From NCBI GenBank assembly GCA_002189035.1, contig CM007989.1:7917501-7981500 (forward strand): a DNA stretch of 64,000 nucleotides, in the 5' to 3' direction. Made by a program: the position numbers and the translations under genes. Position 1 is the stretch's first letter. Every line of letters begins with the position of its first letter. This DNA is from Utricularia gibba. Its lineage: Eukaryota > Streptophyta > Magnoliopsida > Lamiales > Lentibulariaceae. The notes beneath the pieces were generated by a model. That model did not search any database. It was given only the letters and a program-made list of their open reading frames with translations, and was not told where the DNA came from. Below, piece by piece: positions 22,633 through 32,543 of the stretch.

Positions 22633-24477
22633 TCAAAAGTCAAATGAACCTTTGCTCGAAGAACCAGAGCAGCAACTAGCAGAAGCATATGAGCTTCCAC
22701 TTGATCCATCAACAGGAGCCTGGCTCAGGCTCTCCAGCGTTAAATACCTCCGCTTGTGCAATTTTATCGAGAATGTCGTCGCCTCCATAACGACCGGAAC
22801 CTGCATCAAAGCACCCGAACAAAGATGATGCTGCTGAGTCAGCCCAGTTAACTCAGTATGGGGGGGAGGGGGATGTATTAACTTATCAGTGAGCATTACC
22901 TGTGTATTTATGCGTGCTACCTTGTGCACGCTGAGAAGACCAACCATATCTTGATATCCAGTGAGGAGTTTGGCCAGCTCTTTGTCCTCATCTTATAGAG
23001 TTCAATGATGATAAACTGTGTCAGAAATGAATGGGGCACAAGAGGAGCAACGCACAAGGTAGAAGATGGAAGGCAGGTTTACCTGGGATTGCCTTTACAG
23101 ATATTAGGGTGTCAGCCAAATGCTGCATTCTTTTGGAAAATGAAGCCGAAACAAGAGATGGCGAAAAGGTTAAAACAGCTACAGAATTCGACAACCTTGT
23201 GAATCTTTTTAGAGACCCAACACAAGAAAGTATCTCCAGCTCCTGCAACGCTAGACCAAGTTATATTCCCATGTGACAATGCTAACATTAAAAAACTTAG
23301 AATAAGCAGATACTTCAGAGAATTCATAAATGAAGAATAACCATACTCATATATGATATGATAATGAACGACCTCTTGCAGAAATTCACAATGGGGTGAA
23401 CACAATGACTGAACAGCGATACGACCACCAGCAGCATTTGAAGCGTCTCTAAAAACATGAATCATTAAGAGAAATTAAGTTTCGGAAAGCTATTTAACAG
23501 TTGTGGAATCACTGCTGATTATTCAACAAAAACACAGGGCATCCTGTTGCAGAATCAGGTCAAAGTGAATTGTTTTAACATCGGTCCTACCGAGGGGTTG
23601 TAGATACGGAGCTTGAGCAGCGGTCCTTAAATGCTGCGAGATCAGCAGAGCTCCTAAGACTTATGCAATCAACATGACTCCCAATAACTAGATGCCGCTC
23701 CATTGGCTTCCGAAGATCAAAGACACTGCTGTACTCTGGCTTTCCATCTGCATATTTGTAAGACTATCATCAGCAGGGCACTGGTAAAATGAGACATACA
23801 CGAAGGAAATGAAAAAACGAAACACGGTTAAAAAAAACTACAAACAGTTCGAGTCAACTACCTTTTCTAGACTCTGAATCATGTTCCACGGAATACTTTT
23901 TATACTGCCAGGCAATTCTCAGACCCTCATCCTGAAATTGGAATACTTTTTACACGTGCCTTGAAAAAGTTCTTGACAGTTTAAGAATTCTCAAAACATA
24001 GAAGAAGGAAAGAAACCTGTACGGTTTCACGAATGGCTGGCTTATCATCTTTGGATGAGACCGGTTTAGGCAAAGTGCCAAGAAACCCTTTTGGATCGTC
24101 AGCAGGACTTGCATAAAGAAGCGGCTGGTGGTGCACAAGTCCTTGTGCCATAAAATTTCTAATCAACAACATGTGATGAGGTGCTTCAGGGTCTTCGATG
24201 ATCACCACTAGACTTCCAGTTGCGAAACCACCGCCAACGATCGCTGTTGAGGACAAAACCCAGAAGCAATTTAAAAACCGCAGGCCACCCATTCACCATA
24301 AGTAACCTTCGACATCCACAAAAGGGACTTACCATCAAGATCTGGAATCCCAGACGAAAGAAGCATCGTTCCATTTGGACCGATCTTCAAACCAGCGCTT
24401 TGCACCGTTGCATTTGACCCAACTCCGACACTCCGCGAGAAAGTTGACGTTGCCGGTTTGAACGCCGCCATATTCAT
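22633..24477 (-). CDS. ELP4: Elongator complex subunit 4 (ELP4/ELO1)
   Basis: ELP4 has a RecA-like fold and forms the Elp456 hexamer of Elongator, which supports wobble-uridine tRNA modification; plant mutants have narrow leaves. Eight exons on the minus strand close in phase: 24333-24477, 24017-24243, 23862-23931, 23591-23747, 23373-23448, 23083-23242, 22900-22991 and 22633-22800 (364 residues, typical length). Diagnostic segments are [96 protein letters not shown] and [14 protein letters not shown]. The product ends GSFDF, like the usual ALDF terminus. As is normal in Elp4, no complete Walker A motif is seen. Site II-like motifs (TGGGCC) at 24775-24835 lie in its upstream region. Confidence 0.96.
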
Positions 24478-25365
24478 ACGAAAATTCAGGAACGCAAGCT
24501 CAAGAAACCACTAAAACCAAAAACATAAACAGCTCGACAACTAGCATTTCATCGAACAAATGGCGGGCAGACTCTACGGACCCAAACTAATTTCCACAAC
24601 AAGACGAGAAAACACTATAACCCATCTCTCCACTCCACCCCTTTTCTTCAGTATTCCCCTCCGTTCCACAGAGCCCGTCGCGGAAGGCCAAAAAAGCTTC
24701 CTCTTTTGGGAGAGGCAGAAACCAGAGCGGTAAACTAGGGACTCCCGCTCACTAAAATACTATGCATACTTAATGGGCCTGGGCCTCCAGCACCCTAATA
24801 GTGGGCCCCGTTCCGCTCTAATAAAATGGGCCCAAAAGACTGACGCTAATCTGCACTACCATGATATGTGGAAGGGAGAGAAATCAGAAGTTGATCTCTG
24901 TGGAGATTCCGAGTTGTCATAACTAATGTACAAGTTAACGGTGCATCGGAGAGCGGCCGGTGAAAAGAGACGTTGCAAGAGAAGAATGGGGGCAAAGGTG
25001 CAGAGAGTGGTCAGGGTCCATGCTGCGGTCTGTCGGCTGAGTATGAGTCAGATGCCTGACACTCCTTCTACTGTTGTTTGTTCCTCTACTTGTATTTGCT
25101 GTACCACTCATCCACTGCTTTTATTTGCTTGTCTACATTCACATTCCATCGCCATCACCCCCACTAGCTCATAAATAACAGTATCTGCTTCTGCATATAT
25201 AAGTACATGATGGAAAAGCCTTCTTCCCTACTCCCCGTCTCCCCAATCCTGCCTTCTAAACAAGGAAGATGATCATTTGGTGAGTTTGGTGGCTCTGTAT
25301 CAGGCCAATGATGGAATGAAGTAGCTGGGTTATTCTCATTCTTGATTGTCTGTGTTTGTGTAGAC
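24478..25365. other. Divergent promoter region between ELP4 and DOF genes
   Basis: No gene beyond a short upstream ORF. ELP4 side: repeated TGGGCC motifs at about 24775-24835. DOF side: TATA-like stretches near 25171 and 25195-25203, then a probable leader intron 25280-25363 (donor GTGAGT, acceptor GTGTAG) ending two bases before the DOF start codon. Confidence 0.5.
25207..25272 (+). promoter_or_regulatory. Upstream ORF in the DOF leader
   Basis: A 21-codon frame starting with two ATGs (MMEKPSSLLPVSPILPSKQG plus one residue), ended by TGA at 25270-25272, just before the inferred leader intron. If the transcript starts upstream of 25207 it would act as a uORF. If the TATA-like stretch at 25195-25203 is the true one, transcription would start downstream and the uORF would be absent. 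Confidence 0.35.
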
Positions 25366-26190
25366 ATGTCTAGTGGTGGTAAACCAGTGGAGAACAAGCA
25401 TCAAAACGGGAGCCACAGCTCGGCCGCTCGGAAACATGTGGCGGCGAGGGAGAAGGAGCCGGCGCTGAGGTGCCCACGTTGTGATTCGCCGAATACCAAG
25501 TTCTGCTACTACAACAACTACAGTCTCTCCCAGCCACGCCATTTCTGCAAGACTTGTAGAAGGTACTGGACTAAAGGCGGCGCCTTGCGCAACGTTCCGA
25601 TAGGGGGAGGGTGCCGGAAGAGCAAGAAACTCAAGTGCTCTCCTCGCGACACCGCGGCGGACGTCGGTGGGCTGAGAGTCTTTCCGGGTATCTCACCAGC
25701 CATGGATTTTCAGATAAATTTTCAGCCGAGACTCAACCCTGCAGCCCCAGGGTTATGCAACCAGTTCTCTTCCGTTGGAGACCAGGGGAGCTACAATTTC
25801 GATCCGTACTGTGGAGGAGCATCTTCTTCCACTCTAATGGGACTCGGGTTTCCCTTATCTTCCGGCTACAAGCCAGGTGAAGGAGCAAACACCACAGGGT
25901 TTCAAGAAATGGGAGCTCAGCCAAATCTAGAGCCCCCCATCGAGTCCCTGAGCTGTATCAACCAAGATTTGCAATGGAAAATACAGCAGCAGAGACTCTC
26001 CAGCTTCCACCAGCAGCCACTCTCCCCTCTTCTATTCCAAAACCTGGAAATCTCAAACGCGAAGCAAGCCCACCGGAAAGACAACGGCGGTACGGGAAAC
26101 CTGGCCACCGAATGGTTCTTCGGCAACAGCTACTCCGCCGTGGCTCCATCCTCCACCGGCAACATCACAAACTGGAGCTCTTTCCCTTGA
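25366..26190 (+). CDS. DOF zinc-finger transcription factor, DOF5.7-like
   Basis: DOF proteins bind AAAG sites through a single CX2CX21CX2C finger. The 274-residue product has cysteines at 36, 39, 61 and 64 ([18 protein letters not shown], then [20 protein letters not shown]) followed by [16 protein letters not shown]. The C-terminal half matches Arabidopsis DOF5.7 beyond the finger: [29 protein letters not shown] and [12 protein letters not shown]5.7 functions in guard cells and vascular cells. The start at 25366 ([10 protein letters not shown]) is preferred to the in-frame ATG at 25342 because the acceptor GTGTAG lies between them and DOF5.7 also starts MSS. The coding part is a single exon. 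Family certain; the subtype is well supported by the C-terminal motifs. Confidence 0.94.
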   Translation: MSSGGKPVENKHQNGSHSSAARKHVAAREKEPALRCPRCDSPNTKFCYYNNYSLSQPRHFCKTCRRYWTKGGALRNVPIGGGCRKSKKLKCSPRDTAADVGGLRVFPGISPAMDFQINFQPRLNPAAPGLCNQFSSVGDQGSYNFDPYCGGASSSTLMGLGFPLSSGYKPGEGANTTGFQEMGAQPNLEPPIESLSCINQDLQWKIQQQRLSSFHQQPLSPLLFQNLEISNAKQAHRKDNGGTGNLATEWFFGNSYSAVAPSSTGNITNWSSFP

Positions 26191-26794
26191 TAGGCTAAAT
26201 CCCAATCACTGTCTAAAGAAGTCTCTTGTAGGTCAGCATCATCATCATCATCATCTTCCCCACGGTTCTAATATCCGATATCTTTCGCAGTAGCCATGCA
26301 CGTGGTTCTGGTTTGGAGCATAAAACTAGATAGAGGCATGTCTTTTCTTCCCGGTTGGGTCCGAGGAAGAGTCACTGGAGCAATCTCAATAAAATAGTAT
26401 TATTCAGTGGGAGAACTGGGGATTGTTTGGTGTGGAGTCAGTGAGGATGGATCAGAAAGGCTGTGCGTATGCTGGTTAGGGGCAGGGTAAAGGGTAAAAC
26501 TGTACCTGTCTTCCTCGAGAAACCGATTTTCTCGGACTTTGCTCGCAGCAGACTCTGACTAAGCCCTGCCTCTGTCTCCCCTTTCCCTCACCTTTTCACG
26601 CGCTGTCTTCCTCCACAAACCGCAAGTAAATCGCCATTAACCCATGTGGGGGTAAACCTAGAGAGTACCAACCACATACGGAAAAAAAAAAAAAAAAAGA
26701 AAACCGAAAATCCATAATTCAATTAGATTATATTTCAAATAAAACTTATATTATAAGCCCCCTACCAAGTAAGGGTGACAAAACCATCTTAGAC

Positions 26795-27020
26795 AAATCC
26801 CACATCAATTATGTATGAAAGTTGAGAATGAGATTAAATAGAATAATTACACAAACTTTATACAATACATTTTTTCAAACACAATGAAGGATTGTTGGTA
26901 GAAGTTCCAAATTAAACATATTTGATCCACCATAATTTTAGTATGGATGACCACACTAGAGACAATACAAATACGTGAAAATTAAATACTCGAAACGAAT
27001 AATATTGTATGTAACATATA
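26795..27020. repeat. Decayed dispersed repeat, copy 2
   Basis: Aligns by eye with about 7590-7800 (same orientation), sharing CAAATC(T/C)CACAT, CATTTTTTCAAACA and an AT-rich tail in the same order. The copies are strongly diverged, so the insertion is old. No terminal inverted repeat or coding remnant was seen. Confidence 0.45.
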
Positions 27021-27921
27021 ATAAGTTAATACTTAATAAATTATATATTTTTAATAATTTGGATCATGACCATTCAATTCAAGTAAATTGATTGCCATTT
27101 TATTTAATTCCAAATTTTTGGAGGTGTGATCACATATGAAATGTCTTTTATAGTTCTCTTGAATTTTATTGACATTTTATTGAATTTATAATATGTCCTA
27201 ATAACACCCTTTCAAATGGTTTCAAAAAAATTTCTACTTGTGTTTAATATTTTCCATTTTTGAGATATTTCATTCACGTCTTGGTGACGTAAGTCATACA
27301 AAATGCACATCTTTAATATAATATCAACATATTGAACTCAAATTTAGAAAAAATAAGAAATATAGTCTTAACAAAAATATTGTTCTAATAGATCTAAAAA
27401 TCTAAAAAAAAAACCTCAAATGTTAATTACCCCAAAAGTCCAAAATTAATTTAAAATTTCAAATACCCAAACCCGGATCCGGGTCCTACCCATGGTATAC
27501 ATTCACTAGTACTGCTGTACTGGTCCCACTTCCAGTAACTCGGTGTAATAACTAAAGGAGACCGGATCTTTTTCTTTTTTTTTTTTACCATGGGACTTGG
27601 GTTCCGTGAAAAAGTGAAAACCGTAATTTCGTAGGGGTGAGGTAAAAAAACGGAAGGGGGCAAGAAGAAAAGGACAAATGTATATGGGTTGTTGATGTGA
27701 GAGCGTGAAGAAGACAATGAAAACTGTAACTGCGGTCACCGACCAACTACCAGAAGAAGCCGAAGTGGAACAACAACCTGAAAACGCCTCCACGATCCCA
27801 TTTCCTTGTTGCTGAGCAGCCCAAAGCTTTTTCCTTTTTACTGTCCCGTTGTTACCGTTCCCTGACGCTTTTTTACTGCAGTGGGATGGTATTCCCAGCA
27901 GCGGGCCCAAAATGGGTGCCA

Positions 27922-27935
27922 TTGGGCCGGCCCAA
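27922..27935. promoter_or_regulatory. Palindromic paired site II element upstream of PNO1
   Basis: The sequence TTGGGCCGGCCCAA is a perfect 14-bp palindrome made of two inverted TGGGCC site II motifs; a GGGCCCA lies at 27903-27909. Site II elements bind TCP factors and mark promoters of ribosome-related genes. It lies 66 bases before the PNO1 start codon. Confidence 0.6.
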
Positions 27936-28000
27936 GGAGGGAATGAATAAAGGTATTTGCGTTGTGGAGCCCTAAATTTTGGAAGAGGGATCGGCCGCGG

Positions 28001-28654
28001 ATGGAGGATTCGTCGGCGGTATCCGGTATGGAGGTGGAAGTTCCTGCCGTAGCGGTGGCTGTGAAGCCGAACTTCCGGCCATTGAAAGCCCATGAAGTAT
28101 CGGATGGACAAGTCCAGTTCCGGAAAGTGGCTGTTCCACCGCACCGGTATACGCCGTTGAAGAAAGCGTGGATGGAGATCTACGGTCCGGTTTTTGAGGA
28201 GATGAAAATTGATATTCGGATGAACTTGAAGGCTCGTAGAGTTGAGATGAAGACGCGCAGCGACACTCCTGACGTGAGTAACCTTCAGAAGTGCGCTGAT
28301 TTTGTTCACGCTTTCATGATGGGCTTTGATGTTATCGACGCCGTGGCGATGCTCCGGATGGATAAGCTGTATGTGGAGTCGTTTGAAATTAAGGATGTGA
28401 AGACTCTGAGAGGGGAGCACCTGTCGCGGGCTATCGGGAGACTGAGCGGGAAGGGGGGACGCACAAAATTTGCGATTGAAAACGCAACGCGGACGAGGAT
28501 CGTGATTGCTGATACGAAGATTCATATCCTTGGATCCTTTGCCAATATCAAGGTGGCCAGAGACTCTCTCTGTAGCCTAATTCTTGGATCCCCTGCTGCT
28601 AAAGTTTATTCCAAGTTGAGGGCAGTTACCGCTCGCCTTGCTGAGAGGTTCTGA
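28001..28654 (+). CDS. PNO1: PNO1/DIM2-like KH-domain RNA-binding protein (40S assembly factor)
   Basis: PNO1 (partner of NOB1) is a nucleolar/cytoplasmic factor that binds the 3' end region of 18S rRNA and guides NOB1 cleavage during small-subunit maturation. The gene has one exon. The chosen start (MEDSSAVSGMEVEVP) gives 217 residues, near the plant norm; an in-frame ATG at 27962 would add 13. Conserved segments cover nearly all of it: PLKAHEVSDGQVQFRKVAVP, MKIDIRMNLKARRVEMKTR, DVSNLQKCADFVHAFMMGFD, YVESFEIKDVKTLRGEHLSR, AIGRLSGKGGRTKFAIEN, TRIVIADTKIHILGSFANIK and the terminal AKVYSKLRAV. These cover the two KH-like domains. A long open frame antisense to it (27506-28525) is judged a shadow. 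Confidence 0.96.
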   Translation: MEDSSAVSGMEVEVPAVAVAVKPNFRPLKAHEVSDGQVQFRKVAVPPHRYTPLKKAWMEIYGPVFEEMKIDIRMNLKARRVEMKTRSDTPDVSNLQKCADFVHAFMMGFDVIDAVAMLRMDKLYVESFEIKDVKTLRGEHLSRAIGRLSGKGGRTKFAIENATRTRIVIADTKIHILGSFANIKVARDSLCSLILGSPAAKVYSKLRAVTARLAERF

Positions 28655-29540
28655 GCTTTTATTCACCTACCTTGATGTGAAGAGTCACTGCCATCAAACC
28701 CGCATCTGGTTTTTGCACGAAACTTCTGGGCATCATGTCTAACAGGTTCTACATTGTATACTTGCTATGCTGTGATTGTGCCATGCTTTGAGGAGATATT
28801 GCAATCATTTTGATGATTGTACCCTGAGAAATCTCACACCTGGATGCATTTTTGGATTTCATCATTCAAGGCTCGATCTTAAACCCAGAAACTTCCCATC
28901 TCTGATTTCACCCGCTTATCTTTCAAGGTAGACATGCATGGGCTATGTAAAGGAAGCATTTTTTGGAAGTCCTTTTTCTGAACATCCAGATTGCAATAAA
29001 GACAGCTGCTTTGTAAGAGCAGTAATTGACCACAACTGGTTTTGTTCTGGGTCATCATCGGCTTTTCAATGTTGGATCCTGCTCTTCAGCCAGTTTCTAC
29101 GTACTTTTCAGATTTCCCAAGCGGCTCTCCACAGACTCCGATCGAAAGCTCGCCAAACAATCAGGAGCAATGCCTCCATAGGCCGGAAACATCCGCGGGC
29201 GAAAACCTAGATGGGTCCACCGCCGATGAGGCAGACAATCCGCAGGTTCGGTGTCCCGGAGGCGCCGCGTAGCGCGTCATGAAGTGGGCGGCTGCGCGTT
29301 GATGGCGGCTACGAATCCCTCCTGGAGACGGCGCGTGTGAGCCCCGACGACGCCATGGTGTGCTCAATGGGGCGTCGGCCCTTAGATCTCGGCCTACTAT
29401 GGCCTCGGCCCGTTACCCGGAAGCCGAATTCCTCAGTCATTTTCCGAAAATTGGCCGCCTCTTTTCACCGTGAAATGTAAAAAAGCTTTCAAGCTGCCAT
29501 TAGAATCTACAAGCTTGCACCTGGAAACCACCTAGCGAAC
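28655..29540. other. Convergent intergenic region between PNO1 and the AIL gene
   Basis: PNO1 3' untranslated sequence to roughly 28860, then unassigned sequence. A GC-rich island at 29140-29420 has short ORFs on both strands but no recognisable family. GGCCTCGGCCC-like motifs lie near 29385-29412. No gene is claimed. Confidence 0.4.
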
Positions 29541-31890
29541 CTACTTACAGTGGCCGGTGAGGCCAGATGCACAAGGGTGCCTCCATGGGCGCGTCCCAGA
29601 GGTGATGGATGGAGTCCCGGTGGCGGAACGGGGCGGCCGGGGAGTCGTCGGAAGCATGCTGGATGGTGACCGGCAAATTGGTTCTGTGAGCAGAAGGGGC
29701 CGGTGCGTCGGGGGCGCCATCTCCTCCGCTTCAATGGAGATTCGCATGCGCTTTGCGGATCCACCGAGGGGCAGAGAGCGTCTGGCGATGGCATCCACAT
29801 CGTACCTGCTCATCTCGAAGTTGGTCACCGCGTTCTCCCCTCTGAACTTGATCGCTGCGATGTCGTACGCCTCTGCTGCTTCCTCTTCGGTTGCTGCATA
29901 AGCAGGAGAGTCAAAAGTACACGGATTTGAGCTGCTATTTGTTGCTTCATTTGCTTACAAAAGGTTCCCAAGTAGAGATCCTTGTTTCCAGCAACCCTGC
30001 CGATCCTCGCCTGCCATCTTCCTTGCTGATGATGCCTATTGCAGACAGCAAATCCGATGCCATTCAGTCAGGAGGCACAGATCAGGCCACGCATCATCAG
30101 AAAATTCAACTACAAACCTCGTGACTCCTCTATAAATCGACGCGCCCCGTGAAAAACCACTACTTTGCCTGAAGATTTCATGTGGAAACAAACTGATCAA
30201 CATCTTAACTGAAGATGCTTCAGATGGAGAGGAGTATGACAGGCAAACCTCCGAAGCGATGCTATGAATTCTTGCTTAGTTACATGCTTCATCTCCTCAA
30301 CTTCCACAGCATAGCAGGACACCTGCTAACCGGATTCACAGACTAAGTACAGGAGAAGGCAGCATTGTGCTGCTCGAACAGGGAAAACGAAAGGATTACA
30401 GGGAAATTTGTAGTTGCTGAAGAACCCCAGTACTTGAGTGAAGCCAAATCGTATGCTCTGGCTGCCTTCTCTTCCTTGTCATAACCACCTACACAGGTGG
30501 CCAAGAAACATGAGCACGTTAGTTCTCTAAAGCGCAATCAGGGCTTGCAATGTTGAGGATCACTTGCCTAGATAAACTGCGGAGCACCATGTTTTGGCAG
30601 CCAGAGTGTTCGTTCATGCACAAAAATAGCAACTAATAAAATGGTGATAAAAATATGAACTTTGAATGTGGGCTGGCAAAATAACTTGCTGATGCGAGAT
30701 GGGCATGGAGGAAAAGCAACGAGCTAAGCAATTTTTCTGATCACATACAGAGTTTCAGACACTATTTCGCAGACTGATGTAAAAGCCAGCCAGGGATGTC
30801 ACTGTGTATACATTAAATAGTCAAAGAACTTGAGTGAATGAATTAAAAGTAGCCCATCTCTAAATGAGGATTATTGTCTTAATCCAAGGTTAAAAGAACG
30901 AGAGTAGATGGCTTAGTGAAGAAAGTGGCCACAATGGCGGCCAAGATGATCAAATCATAAGAGAAAGATTGACAGATATTCCGAATCAATCAGCCATCAC
31001 CAAAAGTCTGAAGTTTTCAGACTTCCAAATGTACAAACAAGAGGTTTAGAAAGAGTGTTTGTGTGTCTGTGGCAGGGAGAATGAAAATAAGAAGAATGTA
31101 CCTTGACGGCCCTTTCTTGCTTGACCTTCTCTTCTGCAACTGTTGTCCCACAGATGCGCTTCATATCTTCCCGTCCACCTGTGCCTGCACTTGCACCTCC
31201 ATTAACAACCGGAAAAGCTCCTAAAGTATGATGTGTAGTTCTGCCTTCACCTCCATTAACACATATGTATACCTTGTTACCCCTCTGTATCTAGAGGTTC
31301 TCTGGCCGAATGTGTCCGAAACCTTGTTGCAGCTGCTCTGGGACTCAGCTGCAACAACGGCGGACTCAGCGGGAGGCATGGCTGTCCAGCCTCTATTTCT
31401 ATTGTGATCGCTAAAAGAGCTTCCTTGAGACAAACCATTTGTGGGCTTGTTTGAAGTAATGAACTCGATGGTCCCCGACTCAACGGGAGACAGAGAAGGG
31501 GCTAACAAGGACTCCTCGTTGCAAGAGGAGAAAGCTTGAAACTCGACAAGTTTCTTCAGATCATCATTCGTGAACAAAGCTGTTGGGGCGTAGATATGCG
31601 TTAAATGTGAGCCCTGTGTCGCTGTAGTCTCGCCGCCGGCGAAGACATCTTCAAGTTTCGGCGGCGGTTGCATGTACCCTGAAGCAGGGAAGCGAAAAAA
31701 ACAGAGGAAAACAAATCCATAAACCCGAAAAAAGAAACCAAGAGTCTGGATCCTTTGTATTTTTTTTTGCAAACGTTTCCCAGGTTTTATGGGTGTTGCA
31801 GGATTTACCAGCAGTAGAGGAGTCGAAGAAAAAAGTAGTTTGCAGACAGGGCCCAGAGACAGAAAGACGGTTGCTATCATCCATTCCCAT
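29541..31890 (-). CDS. AINTEGUMENTA-like double AP2 factor (AIL6/AIL7, PLT3/PLT7 type)
   Basis: A nuclear factor of the ANT/PLETHORA group controlling meristem and organ growth. Nine exons on the minus strand close in phase: 31809-31890, 31273-31678, 31102-31184, 30568-30576 (9-nt microexon), 30400-30488, 30249-30322, 30118-30168, 29959-30035 and 29541-29893 (407 residues). AP2-1 covers about 157-222 ([40 protein letters not shown]) and AP2-2 about 258-318 ([55 protein letters not shown]). [17 protein letters not shown] and PPPKLEDVF place it with AIL6/7. Oddities: [10 protein letters not shown] has arginine where AIL6/7 have isoleucine; the intron after the microexon has a GC donor; the N-terminal WLTFSLSP motif is missing; the C-terminus is short and may be frame-shifted. 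An in-frame ATG at 32037 could add 49 residues. Confidence 0.9.
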
Positions 31891-32543
31891 TCTCCTTCCG
31901 CATGTCTGGAAAACCCAAACATAAAACTGCAGTGAGAAGAAGCCAAGAAAACACAAGCAGCAAGAAAAAACACGCCTCACCCCATTGGCTGAAGTTGCAG
32001 AATCCATCCTCGGAACCAGAAAAAAACCAGACTCCAAAGCTTAGAGAGAGAGAGATGGTAAGATGGACGGTACCCAAAGCTTTGTTTCGGATACCCAAAA
32101 ACCAAAAATACAAAAAAGGAAGCTTATGGAGCACAGCGATGGCGTCGAGGGGAATTTTCAGAGCAGGGTGGCAGATGGAAGGATGCTACTGGGAGAGAGG
32201 GGCGGTTCCATATGCCATGCGGCTGGTTATCAATATCAACACCACCACTTCATTACATGATGACTGAACCTGCAGACAAGAGTTGTTTTGGGACTTTGCT
32301 TCTACCACTGCCTCAATTTTTTTTAGTGCGAAATCCCCTGCTAAAAGTCATTTCATGGGACAATTCTCATGGTTTCTTAAGGCTATTTTCTTTACTATTT
32401 AGTTTCATTTTCTAATGAAATAAAATTTTTTACACGTGTGGGCCTTAGAATGACTTTTTTATGGATAAGCTACACTTGCAACTTTGTCATGGATTGTTCA
32501 AAAACAAGGTTCACAGACCGATGGTGAAACTTACAAGACATGA
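31891..32543. other. Upstream region of the AIL gene
   Basis: Bases 31891-32060 are probable 5' leader of the AIL gene and are open in frame with it from an ATG at 32037. A GA-rich run lies near 32043-32055. Bases 32060-32540 contain no supported gene; the end near 32540 is the 3' side of the NET2 gene. Confidence 0.45.

Larger units (their letters stand above)
26191..28000. other. Intergenic between DOF and PNO1
   Basis: Starts with the DOF 3' region, including a short CAT/ATC triplet tract near 26238. An A-rich run lies near 26681-26698. A decayed repeat occupies about 26795-27020, then AT-rich DNA to about 27440. The stretch 27450-27960 is open on the minus strand as part of a long frame antisense to PNO1, which I treat as a shadow. 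Site II motifs lie just before PNO1. Confidence 0.5.

Noticed and set aside
27506-28525. 339-codon open frame on the minus strand overlapping PNO1
   Set aside because: It is antisense to the conserved, intronless PNO1 frame and has no family signature. Conserved GC-rich genes often leave long antisense frames open.
29161-29420. GC-rich island with short ORFs between PNO1 and AIL
   Set aside because: No conserved motif, no splice-compatible partner exons and arginine/proline-rich translation in all frames.
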